Origin: Gyromitra esculenta
Taxonomy: Eukaryota; Ascomycota; Pezizomycetes; Pezizales; Discinaceae
Reading direction: 5' to 3'
NCBI GenBank assembly: GCA_038503075.1
Contig: JBCAML010000004.1
Coordinates: 1-64,000 of the forward strand
DNA length: 64,000 nucleotides
Shown piece by piece: positions 47,517 through 58,208 of this stretch. Position numbers and translations under genes: made by a program. Under the pieces are notes generated by a model that saw only the letters and a program-made list of their open reading frames with translations, was not told where the DNA came from and did no database searches. The first letter of the stretch is position 1, and every line of letters begins with the position of its first letter.

Positions 47517-50500
47517 ATGTTCGATCAGCTCTTCTCGCGATCGAGAACTGCCGACACAGGTGTTGGCTCGGTTCATGGAGATGGTTCCTCTGACTTGCCC
47601 ATAAGCAACTGCATCTCAGGCGAGTTGGGCGGCGTTGGAATGTCCATTGGGTATTGCACATCTTCCCCGAGTGTTCCTACAATCATAACAATCGTGACAC
47701 CGGCTAAAACGATTTATGAGGATTCTCCGAGCGACAGCTTGATCTCCGTTGTTCCCACCAGATCGGAACCAGAAGAGGAGGCGTCCTCCACCCAGACCCC
47801 CACTCGCACCTTCACTGCGAGTGGCTTTCTCGCCGCCATTTTCGGTATCGGCATTGCACTATCGTTCTGGACCCCAAAAAACCTGTGGGTTTTCATGGGA
47901 GGATTCGGTTTCCGACGAGAAAAGAGAAGACAGAAGAATAAACAGACCCAGCGAACGGTCGAGACAGCTGAGGAAGTTGTCGTCGATGGGAAGAAATTGA
48001 CAAACGGTCAGAAAGACAAGGGTAAGGCGCGGGCCACTGAGAGTGGGGGTGAAAGCTCTTCATCGGCTTCGAATGAGCGAACAGCACTCCTCGTTGGAGG
48101 GCCAACAACCTACTCCTCTGGTATTGATCTCGAGACCCCTCGTGACTCCGGTGTCGACCTTACCAACGGCGATGAAACCCGAGCAACTCGCTCAGAAGAA
48201 CTACCAATACATCTAGAGCATAGAAAAGCACCACCACCACCACCAGTATCAGAACCAGAGCTTACTGAAGAAGATATGCTCAAGACAATTGACGAAGAGG
48301 AAGAAGCCGATCCACCCATCAATGAAAGTTGGACATTTGCAGATCGCCACCCATCGCCAATTCTTACTCCCCAGGTCGAAGCACCAACTTCTCGCGCTGG
48401 GGTTGAGGCAACGTGGACCCCGCAAACTGTATCAGAACATGCTGGGGGATCATGTCCCTATGAAAATCGAAAGAATGCTGCAGATACTCTATCCGAATCA
48501 ATCGTTGTCGTTAACCTCCCAGCCACCAACACGGAGAAGCTAGAGCTACCCGAATCGCATTCTAGTCATAGCAGTCCGGCAGCCATCGAGCCCGAATCCT
48601 CGATCCCCCCTATGGTAGAGCCAATCCCGAAGCCGACCCTGGTAGAGAGGGAAGTTGAGGCGAAGAAGGCTGAGGATATGCCCGTAAAGGTTGAGGAAGC
48701 TGAGGAGGTTGAGGCAGGTCCTTCAATTTCTAGGGAGGTTACAGTTCCTAAGGTGGAGGAGGTTGCGGTACCAAAAGTGGAGAAGGCCGAGGCCCCGAAA
48801 ATCGAGACTCCTGTGGTTGAGGTTCTAGTGGCCGAAACTCCTAAGACCGAGACTCTTAGGGTTGAGACTTCCGAGGTTGAGACTCCTGAGGTTGAGACTC
48901 CCGAGGTTGAGACTCCCAAGGCCGAAACCCCTAAGAAGATTGAAATTCCCAAAGTCGAAGCTCCCAAGGAAGTCGAAGCTCCCAAGGAAGTCGAAGCCCC
49001 CAAGGAACTCGAAGCTCCCGAGGAAGTCCAAGTTCCCAAGGAAGTGGAGACCGTAAAGAAGGTCGAAACTCCTAAGGTCGAGCATGTTGAGATTCCTAAG
49101 GCTGAGGTCGAGTTCCCTAAAGCTAAAGAGGTCGAAGCGATCAAGGTTGAGCGGGTTGAGGCTCCCATAATTGAGGTCGAGACTCCGAAGATCGAAGTTC
49201 CTAAGGCGCAGGCTGTGGAGGAGCCCAAAGAAGTCAAGAAAGAGGAGGCAGTTAGATCCAATCCAGTTTCTCTTCCAGTTCCCACCGCACCACAAATCGA
49301 ACTTATTCCCCCAACCCCTGCTTTCAACAGCGGATTTTCGGAGGAAGCTGAGGCATTTCTAAAAGAGCGTGCGGAAGAGGTTGATGATCAGGCTCTTTCT
49401 AAAGTAAAGGAGGAGGATGAGCCCGTCAAGCCGATTTCCAGGTCTAAGAGCCCAGAGAGGGGGCCCAGCCGTTCTTTGACTGTGGATTATAACGACAAGG
49501 AGGACGATGACCTCTCTATTGTTGACCACCCTGTGACGCATTCCCCCGATCAACTCTCTCTTAACGGGGATCATGACAAGAAAGACGAGGAACCAGTTCA
49601 TAGTCCCGAAGAAACAAATCGCCCTGGGTCTGTCAAGCCCCCAAGCACCATCGAGGATGATAAGTCTACTAGGTCCGAGTCAAGCCCTGGCCGTAGAAAT
49701 TCCTTCCGCCGCATGACTGGCCTCGGCAGCCACAGTAGGACAGCATCTATCGATTCCAACAAGAGAGATAAATCTTTGAGGAGATCGATGACTGCTATCT
49801 TGCCCGGCGGTAAAAAAATGAAGAGGGAGAATTCTGCGCCCGGGTCTGCCTCATCCTCGCAGGTCAAGTTAGGTGAGCTTACGCCCCCACCTACTCCCCC
49901 GGAGACATCCCAGGATGTTGCCAGGCCAGAATCGAGACGCTCCGAGAAAGAGAAATCCTCCATGTCCCGAGCCATGAGCTGGAGCCATGCGGTCAACAAG
50001 CTATCCTCGAAGGACAAACGAGACCAAGTGGCTAAAAAAAGTTCAGAACATGAAGCCGATGTCACCGAGGATGTACAGGCCACTGAGCCTCTGAAGCCCT
50101 CGAGCGCGTCAATTATTTCGACCAAGGACAGACCAGTTACCTCTGACAGCGAGAAACCAAGCAAGCTTCCCCGAAGAACTAGTTGGTTTGGTAAGAAAAA
50201 GTCTAGCAGTAATCTGAGTATTGCCGATGTTGCCAAATCCGCAAGCAGCGCCAACCTCACTCCTGCGAAGGAAGAGGTTGTCCCGACCGTCCCCGAGACT
50301 GCTGCGCCGGTCGACAAGGGCAAGGGAGTTGATAGAAGCCCACCCGCAGTTGAAGCTGTTAAAGAAGTTCCAATCATCGAAGCGCCTCCTCCACCTCCAA
50401 CCGAGGAGGAACAAAAGTTGACCGCTGAAGTCGCTAATGCTGCCAAGGAGGTCGTCGCGGCTGTGGCTCCACCAAGGCCGCAACTGAAGAGTAGGGTTAC

Positions 50501-50531
50501 TGCGATAATGGGTTGGCGTAAGAAGAAATAA
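47517..50531 (+). CDS. Large disordered repeat protein with one membrane segment
   Basis: 1004 residues from the ATG at 47517, which has a good context (CCACCATGT); upstream in-frame codons include no ATG. The N-terminal 100 residues are polar. A hydrophobic segment follows at about 103-134 (FLAAIFGIGIALSFW, then NLWVFMGGFGF) and then a basic RREKRRQKNK stop-transfer stretch. The remaining about 850 residues are predicted disordered: acidic Ser/Glu/Pro-rich, a Val-Glu-Pro-Lys repeat block (about 435-575), then Ser/Arg-rich parts such as RRNSFRRMTGLGSHSR and RRTSWFGKKKSSSN that look like kinase target sites. It ends in a basic helix (SRVTAIMGWRKKK). No enzymatic domain is visible. The topology suggests a type III membrane protein with a long cytoplasmic tail, perhaps a scaffold at a membrane. 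No family name can be given. Confidence 0.78.
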   Translation: MFDQLFSRSRTADTGVGSVHGDGSSDLPISNCISGELGGVGMSIGYCTSSPSVPTIITIVTPAKTIYEDSPSDSLISVVPTRSEPEEEASSTQTPTRTFTASGFLAAIFGIGIALSFWTPKNLWVFMGGFGFRREKRRQKNKQTQRTVETAEEVVVDGKKLTNGQKDKGKARATESGGESSSSASNERTALLVGGPTTYSSGIDLETPRDSGVDLTNGDETRATRSEELPIHLEHRKAPPPPPVSEPELTEEDMLKTIDEEEEADPPINESWTFADRHPSPILTPQVEAPTSRAGVEATWTPQTVSEHAGGSCPYENRKNAADTLSESIVVVNLPATNTEKLELPESHSSHSSPAAIEPESSIPPMVEPIPKPTLVEREVEAKKAEDMPVKVEEAEEVEAGPSISREVTVPKVEEVAVPKVEKAEAPKIETPVVEVLVAETPKTETLRVETSEVETPEVETPEVETPKAETPKKIEIPKVEAPKEVEAPKEVEAPKELEAPEEVQVPKEVETVKKVETPKVEHVEIPKAEVEFPKAKEVEAIKVERVEAPIIEVETPKIEVPKAQAVEEPKEVKKEEAVRSNPVSLPVPTAPQIELIPPTPAFNSGFSEEAEAFLKERAEEVDDQALSKVKEEDEPVKPISRSKSPERGPSRSLTVDYNDKEDDDLSIVDHPVTHSPDQLSLNGDHDKKDEEPVHSPEETNRPGSVKPPSTIEDDKSTRSESSPGRRNSFRRMTGLGSHSRTASIDSNKRDKSLRRSMTAILPGGKKMKRENSAPGSASSSQVKLGELTPPPTPPETSQDVARPESRRSEKEKSSMSRAMSWSHAVNKLSSKDKRDQVAKKSSEHEADVTEDVQATEPLKPSSASIISTKDRPVTSDSEKPSKLPRRTSWFGKKKSSSNLSIADVAKSASSANLTPAKEEVVPTVPETAAPVDKGKGVDRSPPAVEAVKEVPIIEAPPPPPTEEEQKLTAEVANAAKEVVAAVAPPRPQLKSRVTAIMGWRKKK
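48825..49240 (+). repeat. Degenerate 15/18-base coding tandem repeat
   Basis: In-frame repeats encode EVETP (15 bases, GAG GTT GAG ACT CCT) and then KEVEAP (18 bases, AAG GAA GTC GAA GCT CCC), followed by looser variants such as KVEAP, KIEVP and KAETP. The most regular units are at 48869-48915 and 48955-49010. Copy number probably varies between strains by slippage. Confidence 0.85.
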
Positions 50532-52374
50532 GCGATTTATCAAATTTGGGTTGGACGAGCTATCGAAATTGCGACCGCTTGGGGGGGCTTACGACGAGAA
50601 TGTTCTTTTTTTTTTTCCTTAACTTGGTAGTGTACAGTATTTTCCCTTATTTTTTTTATTTCCGGCTCCGAACTTATTTTTTATCATATGCATGGCATGG
50701 GGACGATGTGTGCTCGAGATACGATACGCATACATGGTTGTTTATTTGGATGTTTTTTCGCTTTTTCGTTTAGTTTTTTCAGCGTTCTGCATTCATTTTG
50801 CATTCTGGAGTTTTTCTTTTTTTTTTTACTATTTATATTTCTTTTGTCAGCTTACGCTCATGACGGCAGACATTTTCTTATTTATGAGGGACGATATCGG
50901 AAAGATACGAGCTCGAGATCTTTTTTATTTGGGTCGTTTTAGGGATTGATATCAAGATTGGAATACCTCTTTTTTTGGTTTTTTTTTGAGATTTTCATTA
51001 TGTATGAGAATGGAATCTGAAATTTAAGATTTAAATTTATTGTCTAAAAGATTCTGTACTTGAAAAATATATTGCTGGAAATGCGGGGCGGCACACGATC
51101 ATGAATCGGCGTTGGCACATGATGTTGATCGATCGAATCGGATAAAGAAATCGGGCATCGGAATTGAGCATCGGAATGTGCGATTTGAGTTGGGACGTGG
51201 GGTAGACGGGATGGGGACTTTGAGTGGTGAAAGATATAGGGACTGGATTGTGGGCTCGGCTGTGAGTGCGGGGGGGAAATTATGGGAAGATATTTGAGCG
51301 CGTGACTGGGAATGTGGTACCAGTGTTAGCCTTACGGTTGGCTTAACGAGTGATACATTGTGATTGAATGCGACGGACCATGGACTGTTGATAGGTATAT
51401 GCAGTGATAGTGTACTTGTGGGATTGTGCCATCGAAATCGTTCGATTTGTGTATTTACGGGTGTTTAGTGTAAAATAGGCGTTGGTTCTCTTCTCAACCA
51501 GAGTGGAAGTTGGTGTTTGGATGATGTATATAAAATATTGACGTTGGAATGGGCACTATACATTTCGTTGTTACTGCAGCTGCTTGGCAAACCGTACTTT
51601 GTCTGTGTGGGTGAGCACGATGTACTATGAAGGTCCTTAATTAACGCATTTAGCATTTTAATATCATCTGCTTACAGCGATTTTCTGCCTCTTGGAAATG
51701 GCTTGCTTGTCGTTGCCTAGAAAATTTATGTTTTTGCTCCACGAATCACATAGCTTCCCCTGAGTCCTAGGCGCAATCTTGAGCTTTTGTTGCTTATGGA
51801 TATTCCTTGCCATCGGTGATTGATTAATGTACTCGGTACGGGCTTCTATTCTTCGTAGAGGGAGATTTCACGCTAACTATCGTATAATTTTTGGTACTAC
51901 CAGTATTTTGAAGAGATCCACGACCGTTGCTATGGGGGATAGTTATATTGTTTTCTCTTTGGATAATCTGAGTGATATTACATGAATATTATATATTCTA
52001 GATCGTTCTATTAGGCACTTGTAATCCGCTGGGTACAATAAAATAAACTCCAATATTGCAAAAAGTCTGTAATTGGGCTTGGGAAATGTTTATATCAATA
52101 CGAGCAATATGGTTTGGATTCAAAATTACAATAAGCATAACAAGGAGAGGTCGTGCTAACACTAAGGATAAATTTATCAAGTGAAAAATAGTACACGATA
52201 TAGCTACCAAGGATTAGAAATTTCTTCTTTATTTAGTTCAGTAACGTAACTATAGATTACTCTATTCATTATCTTAAGATGCCTAGAAATCCTCCCCAAG
52301 ATCGAGACCACAAAAGCAAGAATATGCCTGTTTCAAAACTGCAAAACCACTAATCCCATTCAAACTCGATGAGG
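50532..52374. other. 3' flank and AT-rich intergenic region
   Basis: No gene is supported. The first 500 bases are very T-rich, with runs of eight to ten T, probably the 3' UTR and termination region of the preceding gene. At 51080-51200 short ATCGGAAT-like motifs recur. Confidence 0.5.
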
Positions 52375-52750
52375 TCAAACAGTCATATTCCCGTCGTCCT
52401 GTATAGCACTATCCCATCAGTAACCTTCAGCAAGAGCTTACTCAACTCCAATTTCGGCGCGAGGAACTTACACCCCAGAGCTTGGCTCGCGGTGGATATT
52501 TTCTTCTTTCCTCTTCAAAGGTTGCGGCAGAAGTCTTAAATTCAGGAGGAGGAGTTGTCGGCGTGCTGGGAGAACAGGTACACCATTCTTTACTTGGGAT
52601 TGCATCCATTACTGCTGCAATGTGATGTCCGCAACCCCACCAGGATTTTTTTGCTAGAGCGTAGCTTGAGTTAGCTAGCTAGTAAACACGAAATTACAGG
52701 GGAAAAAAGATGGCCTGACAGCAAGTTGAGCAAATTGCGGCTTTGCACAT
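52375..52750 (-). CDS. Cys-rich mini-protein (fungal conserved type)
   Basis: A 78-residue protein in three exons on the minus strand: 52750-52720, 52653-52472 and 52398-52375, introns of 66 and 67 bp. It reads MCKAAICSTCSKKSWWGCG, then HHIAAVMDAIPSKEWCTC, a Pro/Thr linker, and EERRKYPPRAKLWG. Cys2, 7, 10, 18, 34 and 36 and His20/His21 are spaced like a small zinc-binding module. The pattern resembles short Cys-rich hypothetical proteins common in filamentous ascomycetes; no function is known to me. Exon 1 is only 31 bases and exon 3 is 24, so single-frame searches miss the gene. The middle exon is certain to be coding by composition; the last exon (DDGNMTV) is less so. Confidence 0.72.
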
Positions 52751-53277
52751 CGTAGTTTAAACCTAATAGATTGTATGAATAAAACAGAAAATTGTGCTTG
52801 TTGGATTTGGAAGTTTGTGGCTGTTTGGAGAATTGAGGAAGTCACTAGTGGGTGTTGATTTGAATTCATGCAATATTAACATCATCGCGCGTGCTCTAAC
52901 GCAGGGTTAGGGCTATGACTAAGCTTAAGATATCAATGGATTTCAAGAGCAGAATTTCACTTGCCAGGTGTGTGGAGGCGGCGGTGGTTTGGCCCTATGC
53001 ATATCGAATCCATACACGTTTTTATTTGGCTTCGTGACATGGATCACGTACAATGTAGGGCTAAATAACATATCTCGATGTGTTTAATGATATAGATAGG
53101 TCTTGAAGAAAAATAAGAAACCAAACATCCACTATTTCTGCATTTTAAGGCGTGGCCAATCCCATGACGGCTTGTTTGGTTTAGTATTATCCTAGATTGG
53201 CTATGGGGAGATAGACGTCAATTCCTCGTAGTGACTTCTCACTCTCTCTTAACCAAGGTACCCTTGCTAGCACGAAT
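52751..53277. other. Intergenic region between two small minus-strand genes
   Basis: No gene. It contains AGGGTTAGGG at 52903-52912, about 155 bases upstream of the Cys-rich mini-protein start, a telobox-like motif. Confidence 0.5.
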
Positions 53278-53931
53278 TTAGTAGTTATCTCTCCCATATT
53301 TATTATACTTCTCGTGCAAATGCTATATGTTCATCAGCATCATCTTCACGGCAGACCATACGAAAACCCTACTACTAAGGGGATAGCAAATGGTAATACA
53401 TACCCTTGGAAGCGTAACGTTCGGAATAATTACTGAATGTAGAGCATTAGGCGCACGTTTCGGTGGCTGCCTGTAATCAGCGTTTGGATGATATTTATAC
53501 CTGAAGCAATAATAAGCCATTAGCATCCATCTCTATCCCTGGTGCAGTTATTTAGATGAAATCGTCTAAGTTGGGCGATATGAGTGGGATGAATACTTAT
53601 AAGTATGCTCATCCGTATTCTTAAGACTATCATCATTCCAAGGAGCAGAATGTCTTGCAACGTTGATGCGTCCCTCTTCGGAGCTGGCCATTGTTGGCTT
53701 CCGACCTGTTTTCTGTTAGATCGTGTATCTGCCTCTCGCTTGTAATGAGGGTTAACTAGAAACTCACCAAAATAAAACCCGACCAACCCAAAAGCCCCCA
53801 TCATGACACCAAATAGGACCTATACGAGATATTTAGTAGCCGGACTGTGGGTGTAGGCGGCGGGGACATACATAAAGTTCTGGATCTCTTCTAGCACCCC
53901 GTCGGAGTCCTTCTTTCCCTGCGGCAGACAT
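53278..53931 (-). CDS. Small single-pass membrane protein, probably mitochondrial
   Basis: A 120-residue protein in five exons on the minus strand: 53931-53872, 53819-53768, 53705-53597, 53500-53404 and 53322-53278; introns of 52, 62, 96 and 81 bp. The N-terminus (MSAAGKEGLRRGARRDPE) is basic. Residues about 20-38 are hydrophobic (YVLFGVMMGAFGLVGFYFG). The soluble part continues RKPTMASSEE, YKYKYHPNAD, RAPNALHSVIIPNVTLP and ends HLHEKYNKYGRDNY. A basic start, one membrane segment and a small polar C-terminal domain resemble accessory subunits or assembly factors of mitochondrial inner-membrane complexes; that is an inference, and I cannot name the subunit. Frame is kept across all four junctions, and each piece reads like conserved protein, which supports the model. 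Confidence 0.75.
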
Positions 53932-55176
53932 AGAGTTTAGGTTGTTTTATAGTACTATGAAGGATTAATTTGGAATCTGAAAATTGCTTGTGTGATACCA
54001 GTAGATAAGAGGATGTGATTATGCAGCGGGGAAACGATGAAGATGAGATTGAGTTATGGGGTTTAACCTAACCTATACGGGGGTAATATGACTATTACGG
54101 ACGTCATCATCACAGAAGAGCCAGCTCGTGGCCGCGGGTTAATATTTCCGATAATTTGGGGCTGGTTAAGCCGACTGAACATTGTGACAGCCAGCTGAAT
54201 GACCAACTGGCGCATGTAATTAGGGATACGAACAAAGATATCAGAATTAAGGAGCTGAGATTAGAATCGACTCAGTCGAGATACTCGGCTGGTCTGAGTG
54301 CTGGAGATCGTAGAATCTACGTGCAGTAGGGCCCAGCGTTTGACGCTCCAAGACCAAGACAGCGAGGCAACAGTTTAAAGAGATCACAAACCACAACCAC
54401 ATGTATGCGTTGTTGAAATTCTATGGGTAATTGTGAGTAAGCTTGATATTTCTGTAGCTATTGGTGAGAAAATTTACTCAGGTCTACAGGATCGTAATTC
54501 AAGTTGAGTGGTATCGAACAGAACCTACATCCGAAAACCTACCATCAAAGGGAGAGCCCCAGCCGAGCATATGTTTACCAATCGCTACAGTGCTAGATCT
54601 ACCAATAAAAGCTATGGTGAGAAACAATTACCTTCCGATAAGATCAGAAGATCAACATCAGAGTCTTCTAGCGCAGCTTATATGCTTTTAACTGATAAAG
54701 GTTCGGTGCTGTAAGTTGATTCTCTGTGACCTGACACGGAATCTTATATTGCCGCTTTCCTCCCACAGATTTTTCCATATCCTTTGAAAAATGAGCGAAG
54801 AGTCTACGTATGCGAGTATGAAATGAACCCAGTAAATCTCACAATAGCTGAATTACAGGATGGGTCAGTCTTTCGGGATAAAAGCGAACCCTTAATTCTT
54901 ATCTGGGGCTTACCATTGAGTTTGTTTTCTGAGGAAACCCAGAAACGAACACCCAGAACTACTGGTATAAATAAATTTTTTTTCCTGAACGCCTTTCCCT
55001 CACAATAATGAGAGTCCTATCCATCTAATGCTGACTTAAAAGAAACTCAGCGACTTTGGCCGAGAAACAAGTACTCAAGGAAAAAGAAGATCGAGTGGAA
55101 AATACCCCCACATACCTACGCCCTTCCGTGGTAATGAAATATGCCCCAAATTGCGGCTTTTAACTCCTAACCTTCA
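53932..55176. other. Intergenic region
   Basis: No gene is supported; short plus-strand frames at 54461-54714 and 54784-55008 match nothing. It is the upstream region of the small membrane protein gene, with a GACGTCATC (ATF/CRE-half) motif near 54100. Confidence 0.45.
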
Positions 55177-56277
55177 TCACTCGAAGTCGATATCCGAATC
55201 CGAATCCTCCCGGTAGTTTACAGTCTCCCTTGATTTCATCGTCACCTCTCTGGCACTTTTTCTTGTCCCAGCTCTTGATGGCCGTGTTGGCGGTGGTGTT
55301 GTGCTTTTTCGCACCACCACTACTTCTTCGGCTGCCTTTGGGGCCACGTCTTTCTTTTTTGCACCCCCACTACCTACCCCTCCACCACCGAAAATGGGCG
55401 CTGTCTTTTGAATGGTATGACTAATAATGTGATTTTCGGATTTCACTGTCACACTGTCTTCTATCTTTATGCCCGTGCCTGGGGGGGCAACTGGTTTCGT
55501 GAAGAACGAAAACAGGGTGGGTTGGCCCTTTTTCGGCGGCAAGGTAGTCCTCGGTTTCGCAAGTTTCGCAGACTTCGCTATCAAGGTTGGTGGTGATGGT
55601 GCCAATTTCTCCTGCAGTTTCGGCAGTTTCGCTATTGGCGTTGGTGTTCCATGTACAGGTGGTGATGAGTTTTCCTGCAGGTTTTCGGTTGTTTCTCCAG
55701 TTGCGTTCCCTGTTGTTCCTAATGTAGGTATGATAATGTTCGCGTTCATTTTCTGTGGTTCTAGTGCTGTAATTTTCACCATTTTTGCTTGTTCTGGAGA
55801 CTTGCTACGTTTCTTCTCTGGACGTGGTGGTACGCTGATATCCTGCACGTGTATGCAGTCTTCCTCATCCGGCTTACTCGGGGCCAACTGATCACCCCCA
55901 TCAGTTTTCATCGTTGTTGTCGCCACCACAGGTGCCGGCGAAACGCTTCTTGTTCTCTTCTGTCCCGCTCTCCGCCGTAGACTCCTTGTTCTTCCGAGAG
56001 GAACGGTACCAGCGTGTTCCGCCGAAGACGCACGTTCAGGGGTGCTGTTTATCGATGCCGATGTTGAGCCATCGTCTACCTTGAGTGTTTCCAGCGCGTG
56101 CTCAAAGGGCTCGATTAGTCGCTGGATGAGGATTTCCCGGTTCTCCCAGCAAACCTTGCATTGGATGTCGCGGTCTGAGGAGAAGTCGAGATGGGACCTG
56201 TCGTGGCCGCAATCGGAGAATTGTTGCTGTGATGGGGCTATGCTGCCCCGGGTTCGGAGTCGTCGACCTGAGGCCAT
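55177..56277 (-). CDS. PIP-box protein with N-terminal Cys/His motif (putative PCNA partner)
   Basis: 366 residues, one exon, ATG at 56277. Near the N-terminus C23-x-H25 and C40-x2-C43 (DCGHDRSH and QCKVCWEN) could bind zinc, followed by a helix (REILIQRLIEPFEHALETL). The middle is disordered and rich in Pro, Lys, Ser and Thr, with basic clusters RSLRRRAGQKRTR and RPEKKRSKS that could be nuclear localisation signals. At 252-259 stands QPTLFSFF, a perfect PCNA-interacting (PIP) motif QxxLxxFF, preceded by PPKKG. The C-terminus is an acidic casein-kinase-2-like tail (REDSDSDIDFE). A nuclear role in replication or repair through PCNA is a reasonable inference. No enzymatic domain is visible, and I cannot name an orthologue. 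Confidence 0.78.
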   Translation of the reverse strand: MASGRRLRTRGSIAPSQQQFSDCGHDRSHLDFSSDRDIQCKVCWENREILIQRLIEPFEHALETLKVDDGSTSASINSTPERASSAEHAGTVPLGRTRSLRRRAGQKRTRSVSPAPVVATTTMKTDGGDQLAPSKPDEEDCIHVQDISVPPRPEKKRSKSPEQAKMVKITALEPQKMNANIIIPTLGTTGNATGETTENLQENSSPPVHGTPTPIAKLPKLQEKLAPSPPTLIAKSAKLAKPRTTLPPKKGQPTLFSFFTKPVAPPGTGIKIEDSVTVKSENHIISHTIQKTAPIFGGGGVGSGGAKKKDVAPKAAEEVVVVRKSTTPPPTRPSRAGTRKSAREVTMKSRETVNYREDSDSDIDFE

Positions 56278-57520
56278 GACTGTAAGATACCGTCTTTTTC
56301 GGGTGGGGGCCGTTGTTGTTTTTTGCGGGCTTTTCTCACGTGCGAGAGGCAGCGAGGGGTGGGGGGTTTTTCTTTTCTTTTTTTCTTTTCTTGGTTGGAG
56401 AGCTGCTAAGGTTCAGCTATCCGTCCTTCTTGTTGCCTGAGGGATGTTTTTCGACCCCTCGTCATTCGGGGTCATCGCAGATTTCTCGTCTGTCTGAGAA
56501 GCTCACCGGAATAAATGAGGTGTGTCGCAGATTTCTACACAGCTGCCTTTTCCGCTATGGCTGCTCCTTTGCTTATAATCTAGGAAACCATGTTAGTAAA
56601 TCACAAGATTGTAGAAAAACCAAAGGAGGTTGCTCACAAACAAGAATCCGTAGTCAAAAGTGTATCGTCTTTGTTACGTTTCGTCGTCGTAGATCTTGTC
56701 CACGTAAGTGTCGTGGGGTGCGTTGGGAGAGAAGAGGAAGGTTGGATTGCTGCCGGCAGTGTTCAACGGAGGAAAGGTAAGATAGCAAGCAGGGAAGTTC
56801 AGGTCGCCTCGTCAGGTTCTCCAACCACCTTATTTATACTAGAAACCGCTTTTCGCTGCGCGTACCACAGGCAACAGGATTGGTTGCCCGAGAAAACTCG
56901 AGGTCACATACACACGAAATACCCTGCAGATTCCCACACCATTGGAAGAGAAGCCGTTATGTGTAGGAATTTTGTTTTTTTGAGAAGCCTGCCTTAAACG
57001 AGGTTTCGTATATTGGGGATCTGCGACATGCTTGCCCTGCTTGTTTGTTCGTCACAATAATCCCTTCCCCCCAAATACATGCACAAATAAAAACTTGGGG
57101 AAAATGAAACGAAGCAATAACTGTGCGCCACGGCTCCCCCGTGTTCACCGCTGCATATCTCTGGTCAGATTCCGAATCCAAGGAGATTCAGGGTTAGGGT
57201 TCAAGAATGGTGGCGAATTCCTTGAAACACAATAGGACTCATAATGGCGAGAGCAACAAAGTGGATAAGTATCTCGAGAACCTATTCTTGGCTTCAGGTA
57301 TGTATTCCGGAAGGCTGAAGTCGCGAAGTATGTGTTTGCGGGGAAAATTCATGTTAGGCCGGCCAACCCACGCTTCAGCTTTGTCCTCGCACCTGTGCCC
57401 AAAATCAAGAAACGAATAGCCGAAAAATAACTCCCTTCTGTAATTATGTAAATCTTCGAGTACATTTTGGCTCTTCTCTAAGCCCTGTTGATACTTATTT
57501 CCACGGCTGCCCATACCCAA
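56278..57520. other. Intergenic region between PIP-box and ECM15-like genes
   Basis: Open frames on the plus strand at 56313-56997 and on the minus strand at 57239-57520 are not supported as genes; the latter is directly downstream of the ECM15-like stop and is most likely its 3' UTR. A TTAGGG doublet lies at 57191-57200. Confidence 0.45.
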
Positions 57521-58208
57521 TCATTCGCCATCCTGAGCCAACTGCTTTTCAACAGAAGTCACCTTGTCCCTGAAATTCTCCGTTTTATCCGTTCTGATCA
57601 CATCCTTCAGCCTTAAGTCATACAGAAAGAAAGAAAAGAAAGAATTCCTACTCACCTGCTCCCGATACGGATATCTGTATGGACTCTGACGATGCCCTGC
57701 TCGTGAAGCATCGAATGGGCCTGACCAATCACCCTCGTGACTTCATCCCAAGTGCCCTCTTAAGTTCATGAATCAGCTATCTGAAAAATAATTGAACGGT
57801 AAAGCTTTTGCCCACTAAAAACAAACCACCAGCTCAACGAGGGAATATCTAATGAAAGGAAGCTGAAGATACAAAGGTTATATTTCCCAATGGCGAGAGA
57901 CGGGGGGAAACATGCATCATTCAAAAGCTAGACGAATGTCCTTGAGTCTTGGGGGAGTTACCGACGGTCGTTCCAGCGCTATGCATAGTATAATTGAGTC
58001 CGCTACTCTTCATAAGACGCTGGACATCCGCGATCTGTTTCGAAACCGACGGGGAAGATGTCCCAACCTGTTGCCGTTGTTAGCATTCCATATAAGACAT
58101 GCCTGGTATACAACGTGCGGGGTCGCTACTGACTGGGAGTAGACAAAAGTCAGCGGTGGCCCGAATAGGGGTGCCAATGGTCAATGTAGACTTCGAAGTA
58201 GACGCCAT
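57521..58208 (-). CDS. ECM15: ECM15/UPF0045 (YqgV, thiamine-binding-like) protein
   Basis: A 118-residue protein of the UPF0045/MTH1187 family, small ferredoxin-fold proteins; bacterial relatives bind thiamine, and yeast Ecm15 is the fungal founder. Four exons on the minus strand: 58208-58134, 58067-57962, 57758-57656 and 57593-57521, introns of 66, 203 and 62 bp. Family blocks appear in order: [58 protein letters not shown] and [20 protein letters not shown]. Length and order are normal for a single-domain member. The third acceptor (57594) was chosen because it gives the conserved SRTDKT; an upstream AG would insert extra residues. Probably cytosolic, no targeting signal seen. The 203-bp intron is the longest inferred in the window. 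Confidence 0.85.

Noticed and set aside
48566..49327. 253-codon frame antisense to the repeat block of the 47517 gene
   Set aside because: It mirrors the EVETP/KEVEAP repeat (Ser/Thr/Val-rich low complexity). The sense frame is four times longer with an ATG in good context.
49598..50446. 282-codon frame antisense to the 47517 gene
   Set aside because: Shadow frame lacking stops because of the biased codon content of the sense strand.
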